From assembly GCA_902791785.1 (NCBI GenBank), contig CADAXH010000015.1, positions 1 to 29,447 on the forward strand: a stretch of DNA of 29,447 nt, written 5' to 3'. Shown one piece after another: positions 20,442-29,447 of the stretch. The notes beneath the pieces are model-generated. The model worked only from the letters and a program-made list of their open reading frames with translations. It ran no database searches and had not been told where the DNA came from. Position 1 is the first letter of the stretch; each line of letters starts with the position of its first letter. Position numbers and translations under genes: made by a program. The DNA comes from an uncultured Ruminococcus sp. (lineage in GTDB: Bacteria; Bacillota; Clostridia; Oscillospirales; CAG-272).

Positions 20442-23400
20442 GACTGCAGATTCGAACATTTTAATGTCGTAATTGCCTTCAACATTCTTATATAACCCTT
20501 TTCCGATTCTCTCTGAATGGCCCATCTTTCCAAAGACTCTTCCGTCTTTTGACGTGATTCCTTCAATGGCCATAAATGATCCGTTCGGATTAAAGTGAAT
20601 GTCATATGTCGCCTCATCATTGAAGTCAACATACTGTGTTGCTATTTGTCCGTTAATCTTCAGATCTCTGTAGAGTTCTTCTGAACAGACAAATCTTCCT
20701 TCACCATGAGAAATCGGCACGTTGTACACTTCGCCAGGTTTTGTCATAGATAGCCATGGAGACATGGATGAAGCTATTCTTGTTCTGACAATTCTGGACT
20801 GATGTCTTCCTATTATGTTATAGGTCAGAGTAGGACAGGTTTCATCTGCATCAATAATCTTTCCGTAAGGTACCAAACCCAGTTTAATCAATGCCTGGAA
20901 TCCGTTGCAGACACCGGCCATAAGTCCGCCTTCGTCAAGAAGTCTCATCGTTACCTCTTTGACTTCAGGAGCTCGGAAAAATGAGCATATGAACTTGCCT
21001 GAACCGTCGGGTTCGTCTCCGCCCGAGAAGCCGCCCGGAATAAATATAATCTGTGATTCTTTTACAATATTAGAGAATTCGTCCGCAGATTTCTTGATGT
21101 CGTCAGCGGTTAGATTCTTTATGACATAAATGACCGGTTCAGCCCCAGCCCTTTCAAAAGCTCTTGCAGTGTCATATTCGCAGTTTGTTCCCGGGAATGC
21201 CGGAATTACAACCTTTGGAACAGTCCTTTTAACCACCGGAGCTGACACGCGGGTTGTAGTTGACGTAACTGTTTCCGGTTTATCAAAATCATTTTTCAGA
21301 TTGCATGCATAAACAGGTTCAAGTTTGTCTTCCCATGTGCTTTGAATGCTGTCCAGCGAGACTGCAAAGTCCTTATATGCAATTTTGTTTTCGCATGTTG
21401 TTCTGCCTATAAGAAGGCCTTCGCTCAACTGTTCTCTGCTTTCAACAAGAATTGCGCCGCATCCTGATTCAAACAGGCTCTTTTCATCCAGTCCGTTTTC
21501 AAATGAGAATCCTATTCCGTTTCCGAAAGACATCTTCATCACAGCTTCTGCAATTCCGCCTCTTGTCACAGCATAACCCGAAACAGCTTTCTTGCTCCTG
21601 AACAGTTCATTCACCTTTTTGTATATGGAAATCAGGCTGGCTGAATCAGGAAGGCCGTTTTCATTTACGTCAGGTTTGAATATGTAAACATAATTACCTG
21701 AACTCTTGAATTCATTTGTTATAATGAATTCTGTCTTTGACTGTGTCACAGCGAAAGAAATGAGAGTGGGAGGAACATGAATGTCTTCAAAGCTGCCGCT
21801 CATTGAATCTTTTCCGCCTATTGCAGCAACCTTGAAATCAAGCTGCGCCATGAGAGCTCCGAGAACTGCCTCAAGAGGCTGTCCCCATCTCTCGCCGTCA
21901 TTGCCCGGCTTTTTGAAATATTCCTGGAATGACAGATAAATGTCCTTGTATTCTGCGCCTGCAGACACAAGTTTGCTCAACGATTCAACAACTGCCATAT
22001 AGGCTCCGCTGAATGGATCCTTTTCACTCAGTTTGACATCAAACCCCCATGACATGATGGAACAATCATCGGTTTCTCCGTGAATTACGGGGAGTTTCTG
22101 AACCATAGTCTGAGAAGGGGTTAGCTGATACTTTCCGCCAAACGGCATGACAACTGTTCCGGCACCTATTGTCGAGTCGAATCTTTCTGCCAAGCCCCTC
22201 TTTGAACAAATGTTGAGATCAGAAGCAAGACTCTTCAGATCTTTTTCAAAATCTCCCGATACTGCATTTTCCACAAGGGCAGATTTTTGAGTTTTGATGC
22301 TGATGTGTTTTTCCGCACCATTGGAATTCAGAAAGTCTCTTGAAATGTCTACAATACGCTTTCCTCTCCAGCTCATTATAAGTCTGTTCGTGTCAGTTAC
22401 TTTTGCAATAACGGTAGCTTCAATATTTTCTTCTGAAGCAAGCTTCAAAAATTCATCTGCATGGCGCTTTTCGACAACAACTGCCATTCTCTCCTGAGAT
22501 TCGCTTATTGCAAGTTCAGTTCCGTCAAGGCCTGCATATTTCTTAGGCACTCTGTCGAGTTCTATGTCAAGTCCGTCAGCAAGTTCGCCTACGGCCACAG
22601 AAACGCCGCCTGCACCGAAGTCATTGCATCTTTTTATAAGGACAGAGGCTTTCGGATTTCTGAAAAATCTCTGCAGTTTTCTCTCTTCAGGTGCATTTCC
22701 CTTCTGGACTTCTGCACCGCATGTTGCAAGTGAGCTTAAATTGTGCGACTTTGAACTGCCGGTCGCACCTCCGCAGCCGTCTCTTCCGGTTCTTCCGCCT
22801 ATCAGTATGACGACATCCCCGTCTTCCGGCCTTTCTCTTCTCACATTCTTTTCAGGTGCAGCCGCTATAACCGCGCCGACTTCCATGTGTTTTGCTACGT
22901 ATCCGGGATCATATATTTCGTCAACAATACCGGTTGCCAGTCCGATCTGGTTTCCGTACGAAGAATAACCTGCAGCTGCAGTTGTAACTATCTTCTTCTG
23001 AGGAAGTTTTCCTTTGATTGTCTCTGAAACCGGTTTGAGCGGGTCGCCTGCACCAGTCAGTCTCATCGCACCATAGACATATGCTCTTCCGGAAAGTGGA
23101 TCTCTTATTGCTCCTCCGATACATGTAGCAGCGCCGCCAAATGGTTCAATTTCCGTCGGGTGATTGTGTGTCTCGTTTTTGAAAAGCAGAAGCCATGGTT
23201 CCTTTTTTCCGTCTATAACAACTTCCGTTTTCACGGTGCACGCATTGATTTCTTCGCTCTCGTCGAGTTTTTTCAGTTCACCGTTCTTTTTGAGATATTT
23301 TGCTCCTATTGTGCCTATATCCATAAGGCAAACAGGTTTTGTTCTGTTTAATTCTTTGCGGATTCCGAGATATCTGTCATATGCTTTTTTAACTTTTTCG

Positions 23401-24113
23401 TCTTCAAAAGATATGTCGTCAATAATTGTACCGAAAGTAGTATGTCTGCAGTGATCTGACCAGTAAGTGTCTATCATTCTTATCTCGGTCATTGTAGGAT
23501 CTCTGTTTTCTTTTGAGAAATAGTCTACACAGAACTTCAAATCCGCTTCATCCATCGCAAGACCATACTTGCCGATGAATTCTCCGATTTCTTTTCCTTT
23601 GAGATTTCTGAAGCCGTCGAGAACCCTGACATCTTCCGGATATGGATAATCAACAATAAGTGTTTCAGGCATTTCCAATGAAGCTTCTCTGGACTCAACA
23701 GGGTTAATAAGGTATTTCTTGATAGAATTCATCTGCTCTTCGGAAATGTTTCCGTAAAAAGCATATATTCTGGCTGATCTGATGACCGGTCTTTCTCCCA
23801 TTGACATAATCTGGACACACTGTTCGGCTGAATCAGCCCTCGCATCAAACTGCCCCGGCAGATATTCAACAGCAAAATATTTTGCATTTGCCAGATCAAT
23901 TTCCGGTGTTGCTATGTCGCACTGAGGCTCTGAAAAAACAGTTTTTACAGCTTCGTCAAATACTTCTTTGGAAATATTCTCAACATCATATCTGTTGATG
24001 ATCCTGGCATCGCTCAGCTTGTCAATGCCAAGGAAGGAGCGCAAATCTGCAGCGAGAGCTTTTGCTTCCGTTGCCAGTTCTTTTCTCTTTTCAACAAAAA
24101 TTCTGTAAATCAT
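20427..24113 (-). CDS. purL: Phosphoribosylformylglycinamidine synthase, single-chain PurL
   Basis: The 1228-residue enzyme combines the PurS-like N-terminal part, the two-lobed PurL synthase core and a C-terminal class I glutaminase in one chain. Landmarks are DTYWSDHCRHTTF (about 220), FKNETHNHPTEIEPFGGAATCIGG for ATP binding, GGKDSMSG in the second lobe, and the glutaminase nucleophile Cys1069 (AGVCNGFQAL) with the distal GSFMAIEGI. It converts FGAR, glutamine and ATP to FGAM in purine synthesis. The single-chain form is the gammaproteobacterial/eukaryotic layout, also found in many anaerobic Clostridia. Its ATG overlaps the purD stop by 4 bases, and it is the last gene of the operon. Confidence 0.96.
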   Translation of the reverse strand: MIYRIFVEKRKELATEAKALAADLRSFLGIDKLSDARIINRYDVENISKEVFDEAVKTVFSEPQCDIATPEIDLANAKYFAVEYLPGQFDARADSAEQCVQIMSMGERPVIRSARIYAFYGNISEEQMNSIKKYLINPVESREASLEMPETLIVDYPYPEDVRVLDGFRNLKGKEIGEFIGKYGLAMDEADLKFCVDYFSKENRDPTMTEIRMIDTYWSDHCRHTTFGTIIDDISFEDEKVKKAYDRYLGIRKELNRTKPVCLMDIGTIGAKYLKKNGELKKLDESEEINACTVKTEVVIDGKKEPWLLLFKNETHNHPTEIEPFGGAATCIGGAIRDPLSGRAYVYGAMRLTGAGDPLKPVSETIKGKLPQKKIVTTAAAGYSSYGNQIGLATGIVDEIYDPGYVAKHMEVGAVIAAAPEKNVRRERPEDGDVVILIGGRTGRDGCGGATGSSKSHNLSSLATCGAEVQKGNAPEERKLQRFFRNPKASVLIKRCNDFGAGGVSVAVGELADGLDIELDRVPKKYAGLDGTELAISESQERMAVVVEKRHADEFLKLASEENIEATVIAKVTDTNRLIMSWRGKRIVDISRDFLNSNGAEKHISIKTQKSALVENAVSGDFEKDLKSLASDLNICSKRGLAERFDSTIGAGTVVMPFGGKYQLTPSQTMVQKLPVIHGETDDCSIMSWGFDVKLSEKDPFSGAYMAVVESLSKLVSAGAEYKDIYLSFQEYFKKPGNDGERWGQPLEAVLGALMAQLDFKVAAIGGKDSMSGSFEDIHVPPTLISFAVTQSKTEFIITNEFKSSGNYVYIFKPDVNENGLPDSASLISIYKKVNELFRSKKAVSGYAVTRGGIAEAVMKMSFGNGIGFSFENGLDEKSLFESGCGAILVESREQLSEGLLIGRTTCENKIAYKDFAVSLDSIQSTWEDKLEPVYACNLKNDFDKPETVTSTTTRVSAPVVKRTVPKVVIPAFPGTNCEYDTARAFERAGAEPVIYVIKNLTADDIKKSADEFSNIVKESQIIFIPGGFSGGDEPDGSGKFICSFFRAPEVKEVTMRLLDEGGLMAGVCNGFQALIKLGLVPYGKIIDADETCPTLTYNIIGRHQSRIVRTRIASSMSPWLSMTKPGEVYNVPISHGEGRFVCSEELYRDLKINGQIATQYVDFNDEATYDIHFNPNGSFMAIEGITSKDGRVFGKMGHSERIGKGLYKNVEGNYDIKMFESAVKYFK

Positions 24114-25384
24114 TTTTTATCATCAAGAGCATTGAGAGCCCTTGCTCCTATATCTGTTCTCATGTATGCGTTTCTGAACGAAATTCTCTTTGCATACTCG
24201 TAAGATTTTTTTACTGCCGATCTGAGATCGTCTGCAACTGTAGTTACACCAAGAACTCTGCCGCCGTTCGTCACAAGTTCACCGCAGGATGAAGCAACTC
24301 CGGCAAAATACACATTGTCCTTAATGTCTTCAGGAACAAAAATTGTAAAGCCTTTCTCATATTTGACCGGATATCCTTTGGATGCCATAACAACACAGCA
24401 GGCAGACTTGTCCGAGAATTTTACTTCCGTCTTGTCCAGTGTTCCGTTTGTTGTAGCCAACATTATTTCAAGAAGGTCACTTTCAAGAAGCGGAAGGACA
24501 ACCTGCGTCTCAGGATCACCAAATCTGCAGTTGTATTCAATCACTTTAGGACCGTCTTTTGTGATCATCAAGCCAAAGTACAGACAGCCCCTGAAAGGAC
24601 GTCCTTCTTTTTTCATGGCTTCAACTGTAGGCTTGAAAATCTTTTCTTCGCATTCTTTCTGTACTTCAGGTGTGTAGAACGGGTTTGGAGCAATTGTGCC
24701 CATGCCTCCGGTATTGTTTCCTTTGTCTCCGTCTTTTGCCCTCTTGTGATCCATTGAAGATACCATTGGAACAACAGTGTTTCCGTCACAGAACGACAGA
24801 ACAGACACTTCGGGTCCTTCAAGGAATTCTTCTATAACTATTCTGCTTCCTGATTGTCCGAACACCATCGTCTCCATGAATGAACCTATCGTATCTTTTG
24901 CGACAATGGCATTCTCTGCTATTACAACACCTTTTCCCAAAGCAAGTCCGTCTGCTTTGATTACAAGCGGATACGATGCTTTTTTTACATAATCATAGGC
25001 TTTTTTCGGGCTGTCAAACACTTCATATTCTGCTGTTGGTATTCCATATTTCTTCATGAGGTTCTTAGCAAAGATTTTGCTTGACTCAATTTCTGCAGCC
25101 TTGGCTGTGGGCCCGAAACAAGGAACGCCGATCTCATTCAGTCTGTCGACACATCCGAGAGCAAGCGGATCATCCTGAGCAACAACAGCGTATTCTATTC
25201 TGTTTTCTTTGGCAAAAGCAACTATTCCGTCTATGTCTTTTGCACCAATGTTTACGCAAGTAGCCTCTTCAGCCATTCCGGCATTTCCCGGAAGACAGAA
25301 AAACTCATGATTCCCTTTGCTCTGTCTGAGCTTTTTTAATATTGCATGTTCGCGGCCGCCACCGCCTATTATCATTATTCTCAT
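24110..25384 (-). CDS. purD: Phosphoribosylamine-glycine ligase (GAR synthetase)
   Basis: The 424-residue ATP-grasp enzyme has an N-terminal MIIGGGGREHAI, the ATP-grasp core (LVIKADGLALGKGV; IEEFLEGPEVSVL), DHKRAKDGDKGNNTGGMGT, and the metal/ATP motif EYNCRFGDPETQ. It joins phosphoribosylamine and glycine in step 2 of purine synthesis. The start is ATG 25384, with GGAG 11 bases upstream. The 3' end overlaps purL. No partial domains or extra modules are attached, so GART and AIRS activities are encoded separately upstream. Confidence 0.96.
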   Translation of the reverse strand: MRIMIIGGGGREHAILKKLRQSKGNHEFFCLPGNAGMAEEATCVNIGAKDIDGIVAFAKENRIEYAVVAQDDPLALGCVDRLNEIGVPCFGPTAKAAEIESSKIFAKNLMKKYGIPTAEYEVFDSPKKAYDYVKKASYPLVIKADGLALGKGVVIAENAIVAKDTIGSFMETMVFGQSGSRIVIEEFLEGPEVSVLSFCDGNTVVPMVSSMDHKRAKDGDKGNNTGGMGTIAPNPFYTPEVQKECEEKIFKPTVEAMKKEGRPFRGCLYFGLMITKDGPKVIEYNCRFGDPETQVVLPLLESDLLEIMLATTNGTLDKTEVKFSDKSACCVVMASKGYPVKYEKGFTIFVPEDIKDNVYFAGVASSCGELVTNGGRVLGVTTVADDLRSAVKKSYEYAKRISFRNAYMRTDIGARALNALDDKK

Positions 25385-25416
25385 TTGCTTTTTTTCTCCA
25401 ATTTTTCAGTCAAGTA

Positions 25417-26601
25417 TTAGTGATGGAAGAGTCTTGTACCTGTGAATGCCATGACCATTCCGTATTCATTTGCTCTTTCTATTACAACATCGTCTCTTAT
25501 TGAGCCGCCGGGTTCAGCAATAAAGGATACCCCGCTCTTTTTCGCTCTCTTTATGTTGTCATCAAACGGGAAGAATGCATCAGAACCCAAAGAGATACCC
25601 GACAGTGATGAAAGATATTCTTCTTTGTCTTTTTCTGTGAGTCTTTCTGGCTGTTTTGTGAAATATTTCTGCCAGATTCCGTCAGCGCATACGTCTTCTT
25701 CGTTTCCGTTTATGTATCCGTCTATTACATTGTCTCTTTCAGCTCTCTTCATTTCATCGCGGAAAGGAAGAGCCATAACCTTAGGACTTCTTCTCAGGTT
25801 CCAGGTATCTGCTTTGCTTCCTGCAAGTCTTGTGCAGTGAATTCTTGACTGCTGACCTGCTCCTACTCCTATAGTCTGACCGTCAAATGCATAGCAAACT
25901 GAATTTGACTGTGTATATTTGAGAGTTATAAGGGAAATAATGAGATCATTGACTGCTTCCTGTGTAAGAACCTTGTTGTCGGTAACTATATTTTCAAGAA
26001 GTGATTTGTCAATCTTTATATTGTTTCTTCCCTGTTCGAATGTGATTCCGAATACCTGTTTTTTCTCCTGGAGCTGAGGAACATATGAAGGATCTATTTT
26101 GACAACATTGTATGTTCCTTTTCTTTTTGTTTTGAGTATTTCAAGAGCTTCTTTTGAAAAACCGGGTGCTATGACTCCGTCAGATACTTCTCTCTGGATG
26201 AGCTTTGCGGTTGTTTCATCACATATACCTGACAATGCAATCCAGTCACCATATGAAGACATTCTGTCAGTTCCTCTGGCTCTCGCATATGCACATGCAA
26301 GAGGTGAGTCATCCAACCCCTCTATGTCGTCAACAAAGCATGCTTTTTTGAGATCTGCGCTGAGCTGTTTTCCGAGAGCAGCTGAAGTCGGACTAACGTG
26401 CTTAAACGATGTTGCGCACTCTTCACCGGTCGCTTCCTTCAGTTCTTTGACAAGCTGCCAGCTGTTAAATGCGTCCAGGAAGTTTATGTATCCCGGTCTG
26501 CCATTGAGTATTTCAACCGGAAGTTCACTTCCGTCTTCCATGTATATTCTTGATGGCTTCTGATTCGGATTGCATCCGTATTTCAGTTCAAACTCTTTCA
26601 T
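25417..26601 (-). CDS. purH: Stand-alone AICAR formyltransferase (PurH-type, no cyclohydrolase domain)
   Basis: The 394-residue protein covers only the AICAR transformylase part of PurH: KYGCNPNQKP at the start, the catalytic Lys-His in SFKHVSPTSAA (about 65-75), the GQQSR loop, and DAFFPFDDNI near the end. The MGS-like IMP cyclohydrolase domain that normally precedes it in bifunctional PurH is missing. That activity is encoded by the next upstream gene. The start is ATG 26601 with GGAG 10 bases upstream; a TTG at 26610 lies too close to that site to be used. It formylates AICAR with 10-formyl-THF to give FAICAR. Confidence 0.93.
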   Translation of the reverse strand: MKEFELKYGCNPNQKPSRIYMEDGSELPVEILNGRPGYINFLDAFNSWQLVKELKEATGEECATSFKHVSPTSAALGKQLSADLKKACFVDDIEGLDDSPLACAYARARGTDRMSSYGDWIALSGICDETTAKLIQREVSDGVIAPGFSKEALEILKTKRKGTYNVVKIDPSYVPQLQEKKQVFGITFEQGRNNIKIDKSLLENIVTDNKVLTQEAVNDLIISLITLKYTQSNSVCYAFDGQTIGVGAGQQSRIHCTRLAGSKADTWNLRRSPKVMALPFRDEMKRAERDNVIDGYINGNEEDVCADGIWQKYFTKQPERLTEKDKEEYLSSLSGISLGSDAFFPFDDNIKRAKKSGVSFIAEPGGSIRDDVVIERANEYGMVMAFTGTRLFHH

Positions 26602-26606
26602 ATTGC

Positions 26607-27329
26607 TCAATCTCCTTTGTTTTTGTTGTAAATAATCTCTTTTGAAGACTTATCTTCAAGTGAATAGTATCTTACACAGAGAGAAATTTTGTTTTCGTTG
26701 TCAAGCGAACTCCAGATCTGCTCTGCAAATTCTTTCATATCTTCAGGTATTTCAACCCTTTCACACTCACCGAAGAAAGTTGGAAGCGGTTGGCCGTCGC
26801 CCTGATATGTGTGAATGAAATGTCCAAGTCCCTTTATGCATGGATAAGAATATGTGAATCTCTGACAGTCTGTTCCGTCTTTGTCTATGCTCTTGCATAT
26901 GTTCATTTTGTATGTGTATTTGTCATCAAGATTCATTATTGCACTTATTCTGGGAGTAAAGTTTGGTGCGTCAGGTTCAAATGTTCTTGTGTCAAGTGCC
27001 TCTTCGAAAGTTTTCCCTTCTTTCACGAAATCGTAGATTGTATCAGTCTGATCTCCGTTTGTAACAATTACCTTGTTTCCGATTTCTCTGATTGGAGAAT
27101 AGATGATAAGAGAAGGATCATCCACCTTAGATGGATCAAAAGGATAAATAGTAACGTTTTTTCCTTCGTTTACAAACACTCTGTTTCTGCTGTTGGAGCT
27201 TCTGCCCATAATGAAATATGCGAAAACGGCATATTTGCCACTTGGTGATGTACCTACAACTATTCCTCTTCCAACGTATGAATTACCTTTTACTCTGTCG
27301 GCAAATGACTTGATTTCATAACAATCCAT
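26607..27329 (-). CDS. purO: IMP cyclohydrolase, PurO type
   Basis: The 240-residue protein belongs to the IMP cyclohydrolase family first known from archaea (PF07826). It has the N-terminal GNSYVGRGIVVG and MGRSSNSRNRVF motifs (about 15-26 and 42-53), whose Arg and Ser residues contact the nucleotide, and TPRISAIM further on. It closes FAICAR to IMP, the last step of the pathway, and complements the transformylase gene that begins 5 bases downstream. Together the two genes replace bifunctional PurH. It starts one base after the purN stop. The family assignment comes from motif recognition and operon context, which agree. Confidence 0.9.
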   Translation of the reverse strand: MDCYEIKSFADRVKGNSYVGRGIVVGTSPSGKYAVFAYFIMGRSSNSRNRVFVNEGKNVTIYPFDPSKVDDPSLIIYSPIREIGNKVIVTNGDQTDTIYDFVKEGKTFEEALDTRTFEPDAPNFTPRISAIMNLDDKYTYKMNICKSIDKDGTDCQRFTYSYPCIKGLGHFIHTYQGDGQPLPTFFGECERVEIPEDMKEFAEQIWSSLDNENKISLCVRYYSLEDKSSKEIIYNKNKGD

Positions 27330-27330
27330 A

Positions 27331-27939
27331 TTATTTTCTCGCTTTCTCTATTTCTTGACAAATCTTTTCTGTTGCCTTCGGAAGGATTATCCATTCAGCT
27401 TCTTCCATTACTCTCTTCTGAAGAGTTTCGGGAGTGTCGCCATCTTTGATTTCGACGGCTTTTTGCATTATGATCCTTCCTCCGTCCGGTATCTCGTTGA
27501 CAAAGTGAACAGTTGCACCTGTTACTTTGACACCATATTTCAGTGCTTCTTCATGAACTCTCAGTCCATAGAAACCCTTTCCGCAGAATGACGGAATAAG
27601 CGACGGATGAACATTAATAATCCTGTCTTCGTGATTCTTTGTGAAATTTTGTGAGAGGATTGACATGAACCCCGCAAGAACAATAAGGTCTATGTTGTTC
27701 TCTTTCAGAGCTCTCTCAATTCTGTTTTCAAATTCTTCAGGTCCAAGTTCTTTTCTTGAACAAACAACCGTCTTAATACCGGCTTTTTCAGCTCTCTTCA
27801 GCGCATAGGCATCCGGATTGGATGAAACAACAAGAGAAATTTCGCCGCTCTTAATTATTCCGCTGTTCTGGGCATCTATTAGAGCCTGCAGATTCGTTCC
27901 TCCGCCTGAAACAAAAACGGCAATCTTTACTTTCAGCAT
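27331..27939 (-). CDS. purN: GAR formyltransferase (PurN)
   Basis: The 202-residue formyl-THF-dependent transformylase has AVFVSGGGTNLQAL near the N-terminus, the catalytic Asn-His pair in INVHPSLIPSF (about 108-118) and the Asp of the DGGRIIMQ segment, with the usual GVKVTGATVHFVN between. It formylates GAR to FGAR in step 3. The ATG at 27939 overlaps the purM stop by 7 bases, so translation is coupled. The length is normal for the family and no residues are missing. Confidence 0.95.
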   Translation of the reverse strand: MLKVKIAVFVSGGGTNLQALIDAQNSGIIKSGEISLVVSSNPDAYALKRAEKAGIKTVVCSRKELGPEEFENRIERALKENNIDLIVLAGFMSILSQNFTKNHEDRIINVHPSLIPSFCGKGFYGLRVHEEALKYGVKVTGATVHFVNEIPDGGRIIMQKAVEIKDGDTPETLQKRVMEEAEWIILPKATEKICQEIEKARK

Positions 27940-28979
27940 ATCTGTACCTTGTCTTCCGATTCTGTTATTTCACCAATTATGTATGCTTTTTCACCATTGG
28001 CATTGAGAATCTCTACAGCCTTGTCTGCATCTTCCTTGCTGACCACTATGTCCATTCCGACTCCCATGTTGAATGTGTTGAACATATCTCTTTCGTCAAT
28101 CTTTCCATCTTTCTGGATGAGGTTAAATATCGGGAGAACATTGACAGATTTTTTCTCTATTCTGGCACACAATCCCTCGGGGACTGATCTCGGAATGTTT
28201 TCGTAAAATCCTCCGCCTGTAATATGTGAAATACCTTTTACATTCACTTTGTCAATGAGAGCAAGTACAGGCTTTACATATATCTTTGTCGGAGTCAGAA
28301 GAACTTCTCCGAGAGTCTTTCCGCCAAGTTCGGCTACAGGCTTGTCTATTCTGTTTGTACCTATACCAAATACTTTTCTAACCAAAGAAAAGCCATTTGA
28401 GTGAACACCGGACGAAGGAAGAGCTATGATTATGTCTCCCTTTTTCATTTGGGAGTTGTCAATTACTTTGCTCTTGTCTACGATTCCTACGGAAAAGCCT
28501 GCAAGGTCGTATTCATCAACAGGGTAAAAACCGGGCATTTCTGCTGTTTCACCGCCTATCAGGGCACTGTTTGACTGAACACAGCCTTCTGCCACTCCGC
28601 TGACTATCTGAGCTATCTTCTCGGGTATGTTTTTTCCGCACGCTATGTAGTCAAGGAAAAACATCGGTCTTGCGCCACAGCAAATAACATCATTCACACA
28701 CATTGCGACGCAGTCAATGCCTACCGTGTCATGTTTATCCATCTCAAAAGCAATCTTGAGTTTTGTGCCCACTCCGTCTGTTCCTGAAACAAGTACAGGT
28801 TCTTTCATTCCTGCAAGATTTGGTGCATACAGCCCTCCGAATCCGCCAATACCTGAGCAGACTTCACTCGTCATGGTTCTTGAAATGTGTTTTTTCATTA
28901 ATTCAACTGCTTTGTATCCGGCTGTTATATCCACACCGGCAGCTGCGTAACTCTCAGATTTAGAAATATCTTTAGCCAT
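27933..28979 (-). CDS. purM: AIR synthase (PurM)
   Basis: The 348-residue enzyme (FGAM cyclo-ligase) has the signatures SGTDGVGTKLKIAFE, DCVAMCVNDVICCGARP, GGETAEMPGFY and SGVHSNGFSLVRK, and ITGGGFYENIPR in the second lobe. The chosen start is ATG 28979 (MAKDISKSES), which has AAAGGAAG 6 bases upstream and begins one base after the purF stop. A longer frame from 29021 would overlap purF by about 40 bases and lacks a ribosome site. It converts FGAM to AIR in step 5. Confidence 0.95.
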   Translation of the reverse strand: MAKDISKSESYAAAGVDITAGYKAVELMKKHISRTMTSEVCSGIGGFGGLYAPNLAGMKEPVLVSGTDGVGTKLKIAFEMDKHDTVGIDCVAMCVNDVICCGARPMFFLDYIACGKNIPEKIAQIVSGVAEGCVQSNSALIGGETAEMPGFYPVDEYDLAGFSVGIVDKSKVIDNSQMKKGDIIIALPSSGVHSNGFSLVRKVFGIGTNRIDKPVAELGGKTLGEVLLTPTKIYVKPVLALIDKVNVKGISHITGGGFYENIPRSVPEGLCARIEKKSVNVLPIFNLIQKDGKIDERDMFNTFNMGVGMDIVVSKEDADKAVEILNANGEKAYIIGEITESEDKVQIC

Positions 28980-28980
28980 T

Positions 28981-29447
28981 TTAATCTTCCTTTCCATCCC
29001 AGCAATATGTACACAAATCACAAGGATTGATTCCTATTGATTCCTTAACTCCATCAAGCGTCTGATATTCCAATGATGAAAAATGGAATTTAGAAGCAAT
29101 TGTTTTTCTTAGTTTTTTGCCTCTCTCCGTATTCGGATCTGAATATTCTTCAAGGTGCTTTTCTCCTTCGTCACCTTCGAGTTCATATATTACTTTTCTG
29201 GCCAGAAGATCCTTATTCGGAGTGGCTCTTGTAAACTGAAGATATTTGCAGGCGAACATAACCGGAGGACAAGCAGCTCTCATGTGGACTTCTTTTGCTC
29301 CGTTAGAGTACAGGAAGTCAACAGTTTCTCTCAGCTGAGTTCCGCGAACAATACTGTCGTCAATGAACAGAAGTTTTCTCCCTCTGATCAAATCCGTAAC
29401 GGGAACCTGTTTCATTCTGGCTATTCTGTCACTGTCCTTTTTGGTTG
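28981..29447 (-). CDS. purF: Amidophosphoribosyltransferase, C-terminal part, cut by window edge
   Basis: The last 155 codons of PurF are present; the N-terminal glutaminase domain lies beyond the right edge. The PRPP-binding loop FIDDSIVRGTQLRET, preceded by IARMKQVPV, identifies the phosphoribosyltransferase domain. The distal part is the usual ACPP...CKY segment and a C-terminal CDLCTYCWDG tail with closely spaced cysteines, as in Fe-S-containing PurF proteins. It makes 5-phosphoribosylamine in the first committed step. It heads the visible part of the operon and is followed one base later by purM. Confidence 0.93.
   Translation of the reverse strand, partial: TKKDSDRIARMKQVPVTDLIRGRKLLFIDDSIVRGTQLRETVDFLYSNGAKEVHMRAACPPVMFACKYLQFTRATPNKDLLARKVIYELEGDEGEKHLEEYSDPNTERGKKLRKTIASKFHFSSLEYQTLDGVKESIGINPCDLCTYCWDGKED

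Noticed and set aside
20282..20632. Minus-strand frame overlapping the purL 3' end
   Set aside because: It is out of frame with purL for most of its length and shows no family resemblance.
26602..26610. TTG start for the AICAR transformylase at 26610
   Set aside because: The ribosome site AAGGAG is directly adjacent to that TTG; ATG 26601 has usable spacing.
28980..29021. Longer PurM start at 29021
   Set aside because: It overlaps the purF coding end and has no ribosome site; ATG 28979 has a good one and matches family length.
1..29447. tRNA, rRNA or complete insertion sequence
   Set aside because: I looked for cloverleaf-like GGTTC-GAATC patterns, rRNA signatures and transposase motifs and saw none I could support.

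Overview
The window looks like the chromosome of an anaerobic, low-to-moderate GC Clostridia-type firmicute, probably a gut fermenter. Three things suggest this: a glycyl-radical-enzyme microcompartment locus, a purine operon with a long single-chain PurL and a split PurH (separate AICAR transformylase plus archaeal-type PurO), and strong AGGAGG-like ribosome sites. This is inferred from gene content only; no rRNA or other taxonomic marker is present.

Region 1 (about 1.08-17.3 kb, minus strand) is one dense operon of about 20 genes for a glycyl radical enzyme microcompartment (GRM) of the fucose/rhamnose 1,2-propanediol type (GRM5-like). In transcription order it holds: propanediol dehydratase-like glycyl radical enzyme, activase, EutS/PduU-like shell protein, EutP/PduV-like GTPase, class II aldolase, GlcG/PduO-C-like protein, zinc-type alcohol dehydrogenase, five BMC-H shell proteins, the EutN vertex protein, PduS, PduT, a DeoR-family regulator, acetate kinase, CoA-acylating aldehyde dehydrogenase PduP, PduL, and a 7-TM SpoIIE-type phosphatase. 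The aldolase would release lactaldehyde from a deoxy-sugar phosphate. Lactaldehyde is reduced to 1,2-propanediol, which the glycyl radical enzyme dehydrates to propionaldehyde inside the shell. The aldehyde is then split between propanol (alcohol dehydrogenase) and propionyl-CoA, propionyl-phosphate and propionate plus ATP (PduP, PduL, AckA). PduS and PduT could move electrons across the shell. A partial GDSL/SGNH esterase follows the operon at the window edge.

Two genes at the distal end of this operon carry internal deletions. The phosphatase lacks its ADVSGKG-type metal-binding segment (in frame), and PduL lacks part of its second barrel with a frameshift. Either this part of the operon is decaying or the assembly has a problem.

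Region 2 (17.2-17.73 kb) is a 0.5-kb AT-rich divergent control region. It has a near-consensus minus-strand promoter overlapped by a TGTTG/CAACA dyad, a perfect 12-bp dyad further upstream, and a run of five TGTTG units spaced 10-12 bp apart. It looks like a large helically phased operator, and the DeoR-type protein encoded in the operon is the obvious candidate ligand.

Region 3 (17.7-19.9 kb, plus strand) holds a CPA-type cation:proton antiporter and an MgtC/SapB membrane protein. Region 4 (19.84-20.44 kb) contains two ~112-bp direct repeats, each carrying the end of mgtC, a bidirectional terminator and the end of purL. They flank a ~380-bp foreign-looking insert with an ORF fragment.

Region 5 (20.4-29.4 kb, minus strand) is a purine biosynthesis operon in the order purF (partial), purM, purN, purO, AICAR transformylase, purD, purL. 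Most junctions overlap or are a few bases long.
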